Below, piece after piece: positions 8,854 to 20,800 of a DNA stretch of 34,457 bases. Origin of the DNA: Branchiostoma floridae (Eukaryota > Chordata > Leptocardii > Amphioxiformes > Branchiostomatidae). The position numbers and the translations under genes are program-made. The notes under the pieces are model-generated. The model was not told where the DNA came from. It made no database searches and saw nothing but the letters and a program-made list of their open reading frames with translations. Where the stretch lies: NCBI RefSeq assembly GCF_000003815.2, contig NC_049981.1, forward strand, positions 13,204,737 through 13,239,193, written 5' to 3'. Position 1 is the first letter of the stretch; every line of letters begins with the position of its first letter.

Positions 8854-11800
8854 GTGGGCAATTTCATTTCATAGACTAGAGTTCCTCGAACACACATCTT
8901 CGCCAAATAAACATTCTTTATCGAAGGTCGTTGTTTTTGAATGATTAATGTATGTAATTATGGCTATAATGGGCCGGATAAGCACCAAATACAGCTTAAT
9001 ACGAGATGTTAATATAGCAAAGCTGGATGTAAGGTCTTTAGTTAGGCTAGGTTAGGCTAGGTCTTTAGTTTTATATAAGATTTCACTCTACAAAATGTAC
9101 ATTGCAGTCTTTTCGTAAAAAAAGAAATAATAAACAAACTTTGAGTGACTGGCCTATATATTAGATAATAGGTCATCTAAGGGTTACCTAAGGGTCATAC
9201 GTAAGGATTGTTACGGCCCCGCCTTGGTGAATGTTTGTGCCCATCTCATGAAAATAGTAAGTAAAGTTTTGCAATCGCGAGTTAAGTCAGAGGTATTTTA
9301 CACAGTCTACCTGGCCTGGCTATCACGTCAGGCTACTCAGATCCCCCCATTCATAGCCCCGCAAAGACAAAATAGCTGATTGACAGGCATAGTAATTGCT
9401 AATCTCCAAGTATTAGTATATTCATAAGCCTTACTTAGATCCTCCTCTACAACCTAGCACAAACCGAGACAAGATACGATACCACCCGCGTTCTATGACC
9501 GCACTCGTACAACCCGGAAGTATATGATATTGTTGTAATCGGTTGCACGGAAACCCCCATGCAGTGTGAAATCGAGGCCAAAATCAGGCAAAAAGAGCCA
9601 GTTTGAAGGCCAACTTTGACTCTTCAAATCTCATCCCGAAATAGTATTTGAATCATTAAGCGTACTGTATGCGATCGAACAACTCATGAGGATTACGTTG
9701 GCACCTTTGACAGCCTGATTTGGCCCACCGCGATGTTTTAATCTATTTTTACGTGACCATGTCTTATGCCTCAAACGGGCGGGCGTGTAACACCCTGCCA
9801 TGGCATGACGATTAGTTCTGCTCCACCTTTGATTTGTCTGTGCTAAGACCCGGAGACTGAGGGCAGGGGGTTAATTTGGTGTGACTGGCCCTGTCAGGAA
9901 ANNNNNNNNNNNNNNNNNNNNNNNNNNNNNNNNNNNNNNNNNNNNNNNNNNNNNNNNNNNNNNNNNNNNNNNNNNNNNNNNNNNNNNNNNNNNNNNNNNN
10001 NCGCAAGCTTTGACGCTCTCTTGCAGTACCAAAACAAGTCGCTAGGAGGCCCATTATCGAACTTGACCTTCCTTTCTGTTTCCCCTACCTATCAACAAAA
10101 TATCATTAGCATCCATGTAGAACATCTCGAGTTATCGTGTTAACAGACAAACGCAATTACATACAAAGCCAGCTACAGCACCATAGGTAAAAGCTAGCTA
10201 AACCATTCTCGCACATGACAATCCTTTACACAACCGCTACACACCTGCCAAATATCGTAGAAATCGCCCAGCTGCATTTTGAGTTATGCTTCTCGAAACA
10301 AACCTCGAAAAAATACAAAGGTCGCTGCTGTACCGTAGGAAAACGCCAGGTAAACCATTTTCAAACTAGGCATGCCTTTCGACAACCCCTACACACCTAC
10401 AAAAAAATCAAAAAGTTCCATCCACAATTTCTCGACTTATATGCTGTTGACCTACATACAGACCCAAGTAAGCAATCTTATAATCTTCGCTGGCGAAGAT
10501 AATTAAATCTTCTGGTGTTAACATGGATACTAAAAGGTGCGAATACAGGTCGTTTCGTTACATGGTCTTTTCGTTACACGTCATTTCGTTACACATGAAG
10601 TCATTTCGTTACACCATGATTAGTCATTTCGTTACATCACGAAGTCATTTCGTTACATCACGAAGTCATTTCGTTACATCACGAAGTCATTTCGTTACAG
10701 ATTAATGTCAGGCCGTTATAGTACTTCTTACTACAAATGTATTACTTTTCGTGGTAACAAAAAGCCGGGACTCAAAATTCAATTTCTTTTTCTTGTTTTT
10801 CGGCAGATATTGAACGCCGCTAAGCGCTGGAGGCGCTGACGGGCCACGCTGCATGTCGGCTTGAACGGTCATCTGAACCAAGGAGAGATTACACATAATA
10901 TATCTGTTATGTAGTAACTTGATCATTTATCATATATGCTGTGATGTGTACAATAAATCACGATTAGATGCCTTTAGTATCGTTGATATACTAGTACAGC
11001 GCGCGCAGTAAAGACCTATTGTTGTTTAATAGACCGGCGGGCACGCACTTTCGTAGGCTTCTGGTCCGTTCGGCGCCGACAAAATGCCTATAAAACGATA
11101 TCCAATACCCCTTCAAGGAAAAAATTCAGGCTTATATCTCTCTGTAAATATGGGAGAGATAAACTCTTCACCTTCTTGTGTACAACTTGTGTCCACAAAT
11201 TATACGCTGAAAGTTTAAAACTTAGCACCGTCTTTCACGCTGAATATAATTCAAAATGGCGCCCGCGTCGCTTGTTTTGGCGTGGGTTATGCCGTCAGCC
11301 TGTGCGGCAAATGATTGTGTCATTGCGACATAGCAGATGTTCTTCTACTTCTACATGGTATGGACAGAAACCTATGGACAGTTTGTGCCAGTTTAGAAGG
11401 AGAAAATATAATGTTTCCGTACATTTCCTACAACCAAGCAGCTTACAACGCACACAAATATTTTCCTTTGTCGAGAACTGATGCTAGACCGTCATGCATT
11501 GCATGACGCAAGGGTTCATTGTCCTCCTTCCCACCACGTACGTAGTACTGTAATAGTGAATGCCGTAATAGTATACAGGACAAAGGTCGGTGGGGAACCC
11601 AAATGGTACAATAGTCTTGTTGTGTATTTTTGACTGAATATAAATATGAAAGATTCAATGCAAAGTCGGGTCAAGATACATTACAGCAACGTTCTTCTAA
11701 ATGGTACATCTTCCACACATGATTTGGGGGGCGTCATGAAGTGCTGTATTATTATAAAATAGTAGCGTGATCTTACAAAACAAATTTACATCGCAACTGC

Positions 11801-14800
11801 TATACATACATCGCAACATCATATACATAAATACATCGCAACATTCTATACAGGAGTCGCAAAATGTTGAACATACTAGTACTATATACCATTTTAGGAA
11901 TATGTACGAAAATACATATTAATTAAGAATGAAGTTGTTACGAATGATAAAACATTCTACCAAAGTGTTTGACACTTGACACTTTGCCTGCCATGCCGTT
12001 TAGACAAGTTTGGAAAATGAGTTTCATAAAATAACAAGAGGTTTTTCATTGTTGATATACAATACATCATGAATAATGTTTTACAAAGAGAACTACGCTT
12101 GGATTTTCAAAGTTCATAAAGACGCGCCTGACAGCGTCCTTTTGGGTGTTTAATTTAAAGACAATGCCTTTCGGAACTCTTGGGTGTGCAAGACAACTTA
12201 CCTTTGCCTTACCTGTTACTTGTGATGCAAATAGGTACCTTCATGTATGAAAGACTGTTGTTTCAGTCGGCACCTTCTATAAGAAAAGTCGGCTATTTAC
12301 AGGGAAAGGGTCTTTTGTAAAACAATATACCGACGCGGCAGACAAAATTCCTTCTGCCTTTAAATGGAGCAAGATACCTCAGCGATTCATTCTATTCGAC
12401 CATGGCTTCATGCGTTGTGTGCAATGACACAGTTAGAGATAGACAACACTGCCTACAATGTGACGAGTGCTTGGGGTGGCAGCACAGAGTGTGCCGTTCA
12501 GGTAGGCAATTGCACTTGTTTTATTTACCTCTCCTGTCCGTACCGCTATAGTAGGATATATGTAAGAGGTTGAATAAGAGAGTAATGCAAGTGGTTTTAT
12601 AACAGACCCAACAGACTATCTTTGGAATACTATACACGACATGATTAGACAGGACATTCAAAATATTGTTATCTATCTCATGTTTTATTTCATGTTCTAT
12701 AGTCGTGGGTGCTCTATAGTGGTTTAGTCTCAACTCTAATGGAAAAACAACATTGACAGCATTATAGTAATTTGTACTACAAAAGGAAAGATACATTTAA
12801 ATTCTAGAATAGATCATATTGCATTGTCATTGTCATTTATTGGTTTCCATTTATTATATACTTGCATTGATGTGCAGAACCACAGGGAGAATAGCAAACA
12901 TTTTTTGTGTGCCTTGTATTGACAATTTCTTTTTCTTTTTTTAACGTTTAAGGTATATCACAAGCTCTGTACAGACAGATTGTCCGAGGAGAAGCTGATC
13001 TTGGAGTTTGGGCCTGCAACAACTGCCGTACCCCTGCAGAGAACGACGCGGACATCACTGATCCACCCACGTTGATCGACGACCCACCAATCTCCCCTGC
13101 GTCCCGATCGGCGAACAACGAGACGATGGAGGATTCTTTGGAGGAATCTGCGTTGGAGGAGATGGAGATCGACGAGCAGCCAGTGCCCCGTACCTACGAA
13201 GTTGTGGAGGGCGCTTCAAAGAAGGGGAAACCTCAGCTGATCGACAACCTTGGGTACAGGTTCGGTGTTCAGCGTAACCCGCCCAGCGGAACTGTTCACT
13301 GGACCTGTACTTTCCGCCCGAAGGTCGACCCTTGCAAAGCCAGCGTGAAGGAGCGAGACGGCGTGTTCGAGGCTGGACCCCACGAGCACAACCACGGACC
13401 CGACGTCGGCGCCGCGACAGCAGCTAAGATCGCGGCTCGGGTGAAGAAGGAGGCGGAAGGAGACCTCTTCAAATCGGCGGCAGTTATCGTCAACGACGTG
13501 TTGCTGGAGGAGCTTGGTGACGGGCCCTGCCCAGCACTGAGCAAGCCCGAACACCTGGCGAGAGCTGCCAACCGCCGCAGACAGAAGCTCAGGCCAGACG
13601 AGCCGAAGGACCTGAACTTCGAAGTTGACGAGGACTTCGTACCGCCATCTTTCCTGAAGGGGGATGTCCGAGTTCGCTGCGGGGACAGCGAACGTCGCCA
13701 CCTAATCTTGGCTACGGACACTCAGGTCAAACACCTGGGCGACGCCAAGACCTGGTACTTAGACGGGACCTTCAAGCTGTGCCGGGCGCCCTTCATGCAG
13801 TTATTCACCATCAGCGTTTTTATCAGGAAAGATGACTGCATGAAGAGCGTCCTCATGGTGTTCGTCCTAATGAGTAGGAGGGAGAAAAAAGACTACAAGA
13901 AGGTTCTTAAGAAGATTCTGGACATCCTGCCTGGGCCACCGAACGTCAAACGAGCCATGATGGACTTTGAGAAGGCCATGTGGCCGGCCATGAGACAAGT
14001 TCTGCCTGACGTCCACCTGACTGGGTGCATGTTTCACTGGACGCAGTGTGTGTTCAGGAAAATCCAAGAGGTCGGGCTGCAGACGACATACCTCCGGAAA
14101 GGCAGCACCTACAAGTACCTCAGGATGGCAATGTCGCTGCCTTTCCTGCCCGAAGATCAGATCGAGACTGAATGGGAGGCCCTGAAAGCACAGGCATCAA
14201 CCCCTCATCGCCCTGGCTGACTACATAGACAGGAACTGGATCGAGTCATCTATGCACCCTCCGGCCACCTGGAGCATATTCAAGAAGACCATCCGCACAA
14301 ACAACGATGTTGAAGGATGGCATAACGCCCTCAACAAGAGAGCCACCGGGAAGAGCAATCTTCCGTTCTACTTGCTGGTCCCCCACCTCCAGAAGGAAGC
14401 GGCCCTGGTGCACCTGAACATCCGCCTTGTCAAAGACAAGAAACTGTCGCGAACACAAAGGAAGGGCAGCAGGATAGCACAAGAAAAGATCTTCGAGCTG
14501 TGGACCCAGTACGAGACCGGACAGAAGACTGCCCGCGAACTGCTCTCAGCGTGCAGCCACTACTGCCCTGAACCGGCACGCCATTTCGTAGGGTAACAAA
14601 GTTTCACAGGACAATTTTCAGCTTGTAAATATTGATTTCCTTTTGCCGATTTTGACAAACATCTTTCTATTGTAAAGTTGTACATACTGACTTGTAAATT
14701 ACCGATTTGTCGCAATCTATCTATGTATAATGTAATGTGTATTTCAAACTTGCATGACGATTGTAGGGAAGTCTTGTCATATGTATATGTAATATAATGT

Positions 14801-17800
14801 AAATATTGATTTCCTTTTGCCGATTTTGACAAACATTTTTTTCCATTGTAAAGTTTTACATACTGACGTTAGTAGGGCAGTCTTGTCATATGTAAATTGT
14901 AATATGTAAATGTGCCAATAAGTTGTCAATAAGGGACTTGTAAAAACTGATTTCCTTTTACCGATTTTGACAAACATTTTTTCCATTGTTAAGTTGTACA
15001 TAGTGACTTGTATAAGTTGTAATTAGTTGTAATAACCTGTAATTACTGTGATTACGATAGTATCAGGCACTTTTGAATATTGATTCTCTTTTGTCGATTT
15101 TGACAATAAAATTTTGTTTTCATTTTCACAGTTGACAGTTTCGTTGTTTCATTTCAAGTATATCGAATAGCAGTCATCTAGAGTCAATTGCTTCAGAGTA
15201 CTACACAGTTAAGATAAGATAACCAGACTGGACTCGAGGCAAGGGTTTGCTACCACCTACCACGTATGGGCTATGACGTCCGCTTGCAATCGCTGTGCAT
15301 GCTGGGATAGCCGACCCAGTCGGGCCGCCATCTTGGATCGGAGCCGAGCCGAGCCGCAAATTATTCCCCGACTTACCTTTCCCGAAATTCGCATTTCCCC
15401 GGTAAAAACTTAATCGAATACCCTTTCTAGAAGATATAGAAACATTGAACAGTGTTAGTAGAGAGATATGAGAAACAGGGACGTGTTAGGGATGAATGAT
15501 ATGTGTCTATAGTATTGGTATCACGGAACGGAACAAAACCGAACGATAAAAAACAAACAATAACCAAAACCAAACGTAAAATTGAGTGTCCTGTCACGTC
15601 TCTAATGTCAACCAAGGAAGATCAACCTGAAAAAGATAACAGGAAAACACTTATAGCGTTTAACATGCGACCAAGATAGGATAATAATCAAGTGTAACGA
15701 AATGACCATCCCATGTGTAACGAAATAACCTTCCCATGTGTAACGAAATGACTTCGTACGTAACGAATCGACTGTAACGAAAAGGCGATGTAACGAAACG
15801 ACCGGTTACCAAAGGTGCACTATACAATACAATACAAAGCAATATGAATCAAACTAAGCCTAGGATAGGATTTCAATGTTACCAGCAAAATTTGGGATTG
15901 ACATTGATAAGTTATAAGGCCTAAAACATTACTTATAAGTTTTTATTCATGACTTTTTCTTCAGTGTAGGAGAGAGCAAGCTGAAATTGAAAAGTCAGAA
16001 CTTATATACTAGTACATAGGAAAAAGACAAATTTTATTCTTACCAGAAACTCAAATTATTTTAAGATGATTTGATCAATAACATCTTATGTGTATTTGTA
16101 TGTTGTTTTTGTCTTCTCTTGCATTAGATTTTCAAAAGATGCAAATCTGACTTATTTTACTTAGCTTCCAGCATTCAAAGAATGTTCTGTAATCTGCAAT
16201 TCATTTGTTTCCTGCTAGGAGCTCTCCCATTCGTTCCACTGAACATTATCGTCTTGTTTTGTTACAGCCATGGACCCTTCCCAGTTGAAAGCCCGACTCG
16301 TGTCCATGGCACCACAACAGGCTCCAATCAACACGAACGCTCTCCGAATGAGGGGACCAACCAAAGCACAGATGAATACCAGAGCCCAGCCCGTTGCACC
16401 CAAGCTCGAACCTTTGGTATATGATGATTTATATGTACACGTCCCCAACAGTGATTTCTTAAGCATTGCATGTTTTATTCATTTTGACCTTAAGTCTGTG
16501 TGTACTTGTTATAAAGACTTATTACATTATTGATGTGGAACATACAATAGAAAACAGAGGTTACTACTACTGTTTGCATTCAATTTGTCTTTTCAATTGT
16601 CTTATCTAGCACTGGCACACCAGTGTTAGATAAACTGTTGTGAAATTCAATACGAGCACACAGAGTAGAAACAAGTTTGTAACCTGTTATGTGTTACTAA
16701 TACAACTATGACCTGTGTATCCACAGCCCATGCTGCAGGCACACCAGGAACGGAACCAGCCAGCGTACATTCACCAAGTAGCGCGACAGTCCTTACTCGC
16801 TCAGGGGAAGATCGTTCCTTCTCCCGTAGCCAATGGCAAGGCTCGTCCCACATCGTCAGGCAAGAGGCGTAAGCTTCACACAGTGGATCCGTTAGAGCCT
16901 CCGCCCACGACGACCTCTCCACTGCCTGACCTGCCTGATCACCTACAGCACAAACAGGTAAGTTGCTATACTGAAGTCTGAAGCTGGTTTTTGGCGACAT
17001 CTCATGTGCAAAGCTGATGATGCTGTGCAATCATTTTTGTGCTGTAAAAATTCAAAACTGTATAACTTTGTTGACATCAGTACATGTATATATCTATGTG
17101 CTGTTTTTTTGTTGCTATTTAACATGCATATTTCAGAGTGAAGGAAGTTTTGTTTGTATGATTGTATGCATAACAGATAAACAGCTTTAAGGCAGAGCAC
17201 GCAAGCAAATCCCTGCACTTATTGATAAATTTGGTGGGTTGCCTAACATGTTCAAAGTGTGACTCTCAACACATGCAAGAGAGCAATATATCTATAGGTT
17301 GTTTCTGTTGTCTAACACAATATTACTGTTGTTTAAGTGCTAACGATCCTGACATGTGTTCCTTCCAGGCTGCCATGAATGGTGCTGCAAATGGCGAGGT
17401 TCCACCAACCATCTCCCCCACACCACCGAAAGAGCCCCGCCCATCCAGCGCTGGCCGTCGTCTGCACACCAGGGGGGCAACCATTGCTTCCCCCAAGGTA
17501 ATGAAGAAATTCTACTTAATCTCAATCATTTGCACAGTAGAAGCAGTTTTATTACCCCATTTGCGAGTGTATTTTGTGCAGTTATCCGAATGGTGCAACA
17601 ATGCGAAGTTATCCAGCTAGACCGCACTGGTTTGGGATTTGGGGATTTGGGGATCCCAAGCAATTAATAGAAGGTTGCGGTAATCCGTCGCGCCATTAAG
17701 TAACTGGCTTTTAGCATAAACAAAATAATTCAAGACACATTTTGACATTTCCAATGGTTACACCTGCAACACAACTGTATAGAGCTGCTCTTTTTCTGTG

Positions 17801-20800
17801 AATTCCCAGTCTGAATATTGTTTGTTTGTCATTGACAGGTCCAGGATATCACCGATCTGGTGGAGTCTGGTTTCAGAGATATCCCACAGATTGTCCAGCT
17901 TGTCCGACAGAAACCAGGCATCGGCTTCCTGTACATGACGCCGGCTGTGGCACACTCCTCCATCGAGTACAACCCGTACAACCTCAAGTAAGGACAACCA
18001 TCATGTCTTGGTTGTACATGCACATATAAAAAAAACAGCGATATCAAGTTGTTCTTGGTCAATTGCCTGTTTCTGAGGATACAAAAGCATGTCATCATTC
18101 TGTGCAGTACACACAAATCTATAAAGTTATCAGTAGCAATCCACTTTTCTTGTCTGAAGAACCATCTAACAGATGTTGGTCAGTGTACAATCTACTGATG
18201 CCTCCCAGAAAAACATTTTTGTTCAAAACTTATCAATGAAAATGAACTGTGCTCTGCAGGATTGTCAGCCACGAGAACATCGACCGTAACGACTACTCCA
18301 CGATCAGTCAGAAAGGCGTGACACACGTTCAGGGAGGGGAGGCAGAGTTCACTGACCTCGACCGCTGGGAACAGGAGCACGGGTACTACCAACAGCTCAT
18401 CAAGATCCCCGTGTTCTACCTCTTCCGCAAATGGAAGGCCTTCACAACATGGAGGAAAAACGTTCGCCACAAGAAAATCATGCAGTGCCGCAAGAGGCTC
18501 AATGAAAACCTCTTCATTGTCAATGCGGTATGTTTTATTTAAAAATTTGTATTAAGGTTGACAAATACTGAAATAGTCACAATTAGGTTTACCATAATAT
18601 TTTGGAATTCAGCAGATATGAAGAAAGTTTATTAGTCCATAGGCTTGCTAGTGATACTGTACAGTCTTTGAATTGTACATATTCCTGTTGTCTTGTATAT
18701 CAGAATTCTGTTCACTACATTCAGTAAGCAGATCCAACTGCTCATTGTGACATGTGATAGCACCTGTCCTTGGTGCTGAACACCAACTTGCTTGATCCTG
18801 AAGAATAAGGCATTAACTATTTCAAGTTAATACTACAGGTATTTTATGTTATGTTATTTTTGTTATGTCAGTGGGACTGGTTTACAATGTAGTATGGGTA
18901 AGGGGATGAAGTAAGGGGATGAAGTCTCTAATCCATCTCTAATTGCCTCGTCCAACATTTTGCTATTGTCTGTTTCTCAGTCGTTACGCCCAGCACTGCT
19001 GAATGTGCGAGAGATGTGCTACAGGATCAGTGACATGGGTCTGTGTAAGGTGGAGAAGGGTCGCACCTACACACTAGAGGACTTCCGCCAGGCGCAGATT
19101 ACACAGCTTAATGAGGTGAGGTAGTGATAACAGCAAGGTCGTCACAATCTACGAATCCTAAATTTTTGTATGAATAGCTTAAATTTCTTTGTACAAAATG
19201 AAGAATATACAAACAAAGAATGACAATGATCATCTTCATAACTGTGATCAAGCAAGCTTGGTACCAAATGATAGAAAATAGCAATTATATGGTAATATTC
19301 GGTTCTTGTAAGTTTTGCCACTAGCATGTCAGTGCATGTATGTATCAGTATGACAGTGTATAATTGATGTAATTAATGAGAAGTTTTTGATTACACATAC
19401 ATTTGTATATCAGTCAGTGATTTAGTTATGCCGTTGTTGATACAGGTTGCTGGCCGACTGTCAGAGTTCAGAGATCTCGTGAAGGAAGTTGTGCGTAGCG
19501 CTTGCAGAACAGCACTGTTGGAGGCCGGCTTCACACCGGATGACTACTTCTACGACACTGACACGCCAGGGGGATACCCAGGTATGTCCTGAATCAGTCT
19601 GAACCACTATATGATACCAACCCCACAGTGTTGTGCTTAGGTACGAGCATGGTATTTAAAGCTTTTTCACATTTGTAATCAAATTGTATTTGCAGACCTG
19701 CTCAAACATTAATAGCTGTATCAAATGTTTTGAAAATCTTCCATAATCTCATAAATGTTGAAAACAAATGTTTTGTGGCAAGTCCATAAGAGTGAAGGTA
19801 TTTTGTAGTTTAATTGTCATGCATTAAAAGTGACTTCTCTATGTGTTTCTGAACAATTGTTCAATGGCAGATTGGTGACTTTTACAGTAAAACCTGTAAT
19901 GTTTTACTATTTGCTAATGGGTGCCGCCATCTTGATTTTTTTCTCACATTCTTCTCTTTGTGTGTACAGAGGATGGAGGCCTGGCCCCAGGGACAGCCAT
20001 GTCCAGCATGCTGCTTCAGAGTGACATGGACATCTACGGTGATGCTCCAGATAAGATGACTTACACAGAACAGGCCAACAAGAGAAGTCACTGCAGGTAC
20101 AACTCTCTCTTACAGCATCTTTATTTAGCACTGAATTGACCAGAGCTAAATACCTGGGTCTTAAAAATTTCTATCTCAAGGAAACTACCATAAGGAGACT
20201 ATCAAAAGCTAGAAGTAAAGTGATGAAAATTTCTCACAAAATATTTCAAAACCAATCTTTTGCATATGGAATATATAATATTTATTCATGCCACTGTTGT
20301 GTGCATGTAATTTGAGGCATCCATATGTAGATTTAAGTCATTCAGCAGCGCAGCATCAATAAGGTAAATTATTTTATATAGTAGAAGCCACTTAAAGGCC
20401 ATGCAGGTGTACCCTGGGCAAAGCACTAAGGAAGTACTCCCTACTGTGACCATCCCAGCAGCTAGAGTGGTGAATTGACCCCTATAAATACATAAACTAA
20501 TAAACATCCCAGACTGTCTACGCGCTGGAAACAAAGGCAGGGACAGATTAGCATAAAATACTGGTCAAAAATTCAAATATTTTTCTCTACTGGTTTTCAA
20601 GGAAACACTATCAAACCCTGCAGAATGATCCAGATAGTTGTAACAAAGTTACATAATCGAGGTCCTAATAACAGTGACTTTCAAATATTGGGAAATCAAC
20701 CTTGTGTTCAAATTGAAACTTTCAACTCTGCTTTGCCAGCTTTGTATCAAAGTGTCTTTTTGTATCTACAACACATAATTGCAACTTGAAAATCTTCCTT

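Larger units (their letters stand above)
10541..15810 (+). mobile_element. Complete MULE-type DNA transposon, 5270 bp
   Basis: The element is bounded by AAAGGTGC at 10533-10540 and 15811-15818, an exact 8-bp direct repeat (9 bp with one mismatch). Its ends are inverted: GAATACAGGTCGTTTCGTTA on the left and, read inward from the right, GGTAACCGGTCGTTTCGTTA. Between them lie a two-exon transposase (12402-14596), a 3' tandem repeat tract and an AATAAA. It sits in intron 1 of DNAH6 in the same orientation as the gene. MULEs usually give 8-11 bp duplications, which fits. Confidence 0.85.

Noticed and set aside
8682-8906. Minus-strand ORF opposite DNAH6 exon 1
   Set aside because: The plus strand has acceptor, good ATG, donor and matching phase; the minus frame has no such support.
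10550-10700. CRISPR-like regular repeat array
   Set aside because: Spacers are short and nearly identical, the genome is eukaryotic, and the array is mirrored at 15691-15810 as a transposon end.
13216-13721. Long minus-strand ORFs over the transposase
   Set aside because: They are shadows of GC-rich plus-strand codons with recognised domains.
14560-15001. Minus-strand repetitive peptide with KIGKRKS units
   Set aside because: It arises only from the 3' tandem repeat and has no start or composition typical of a gene.
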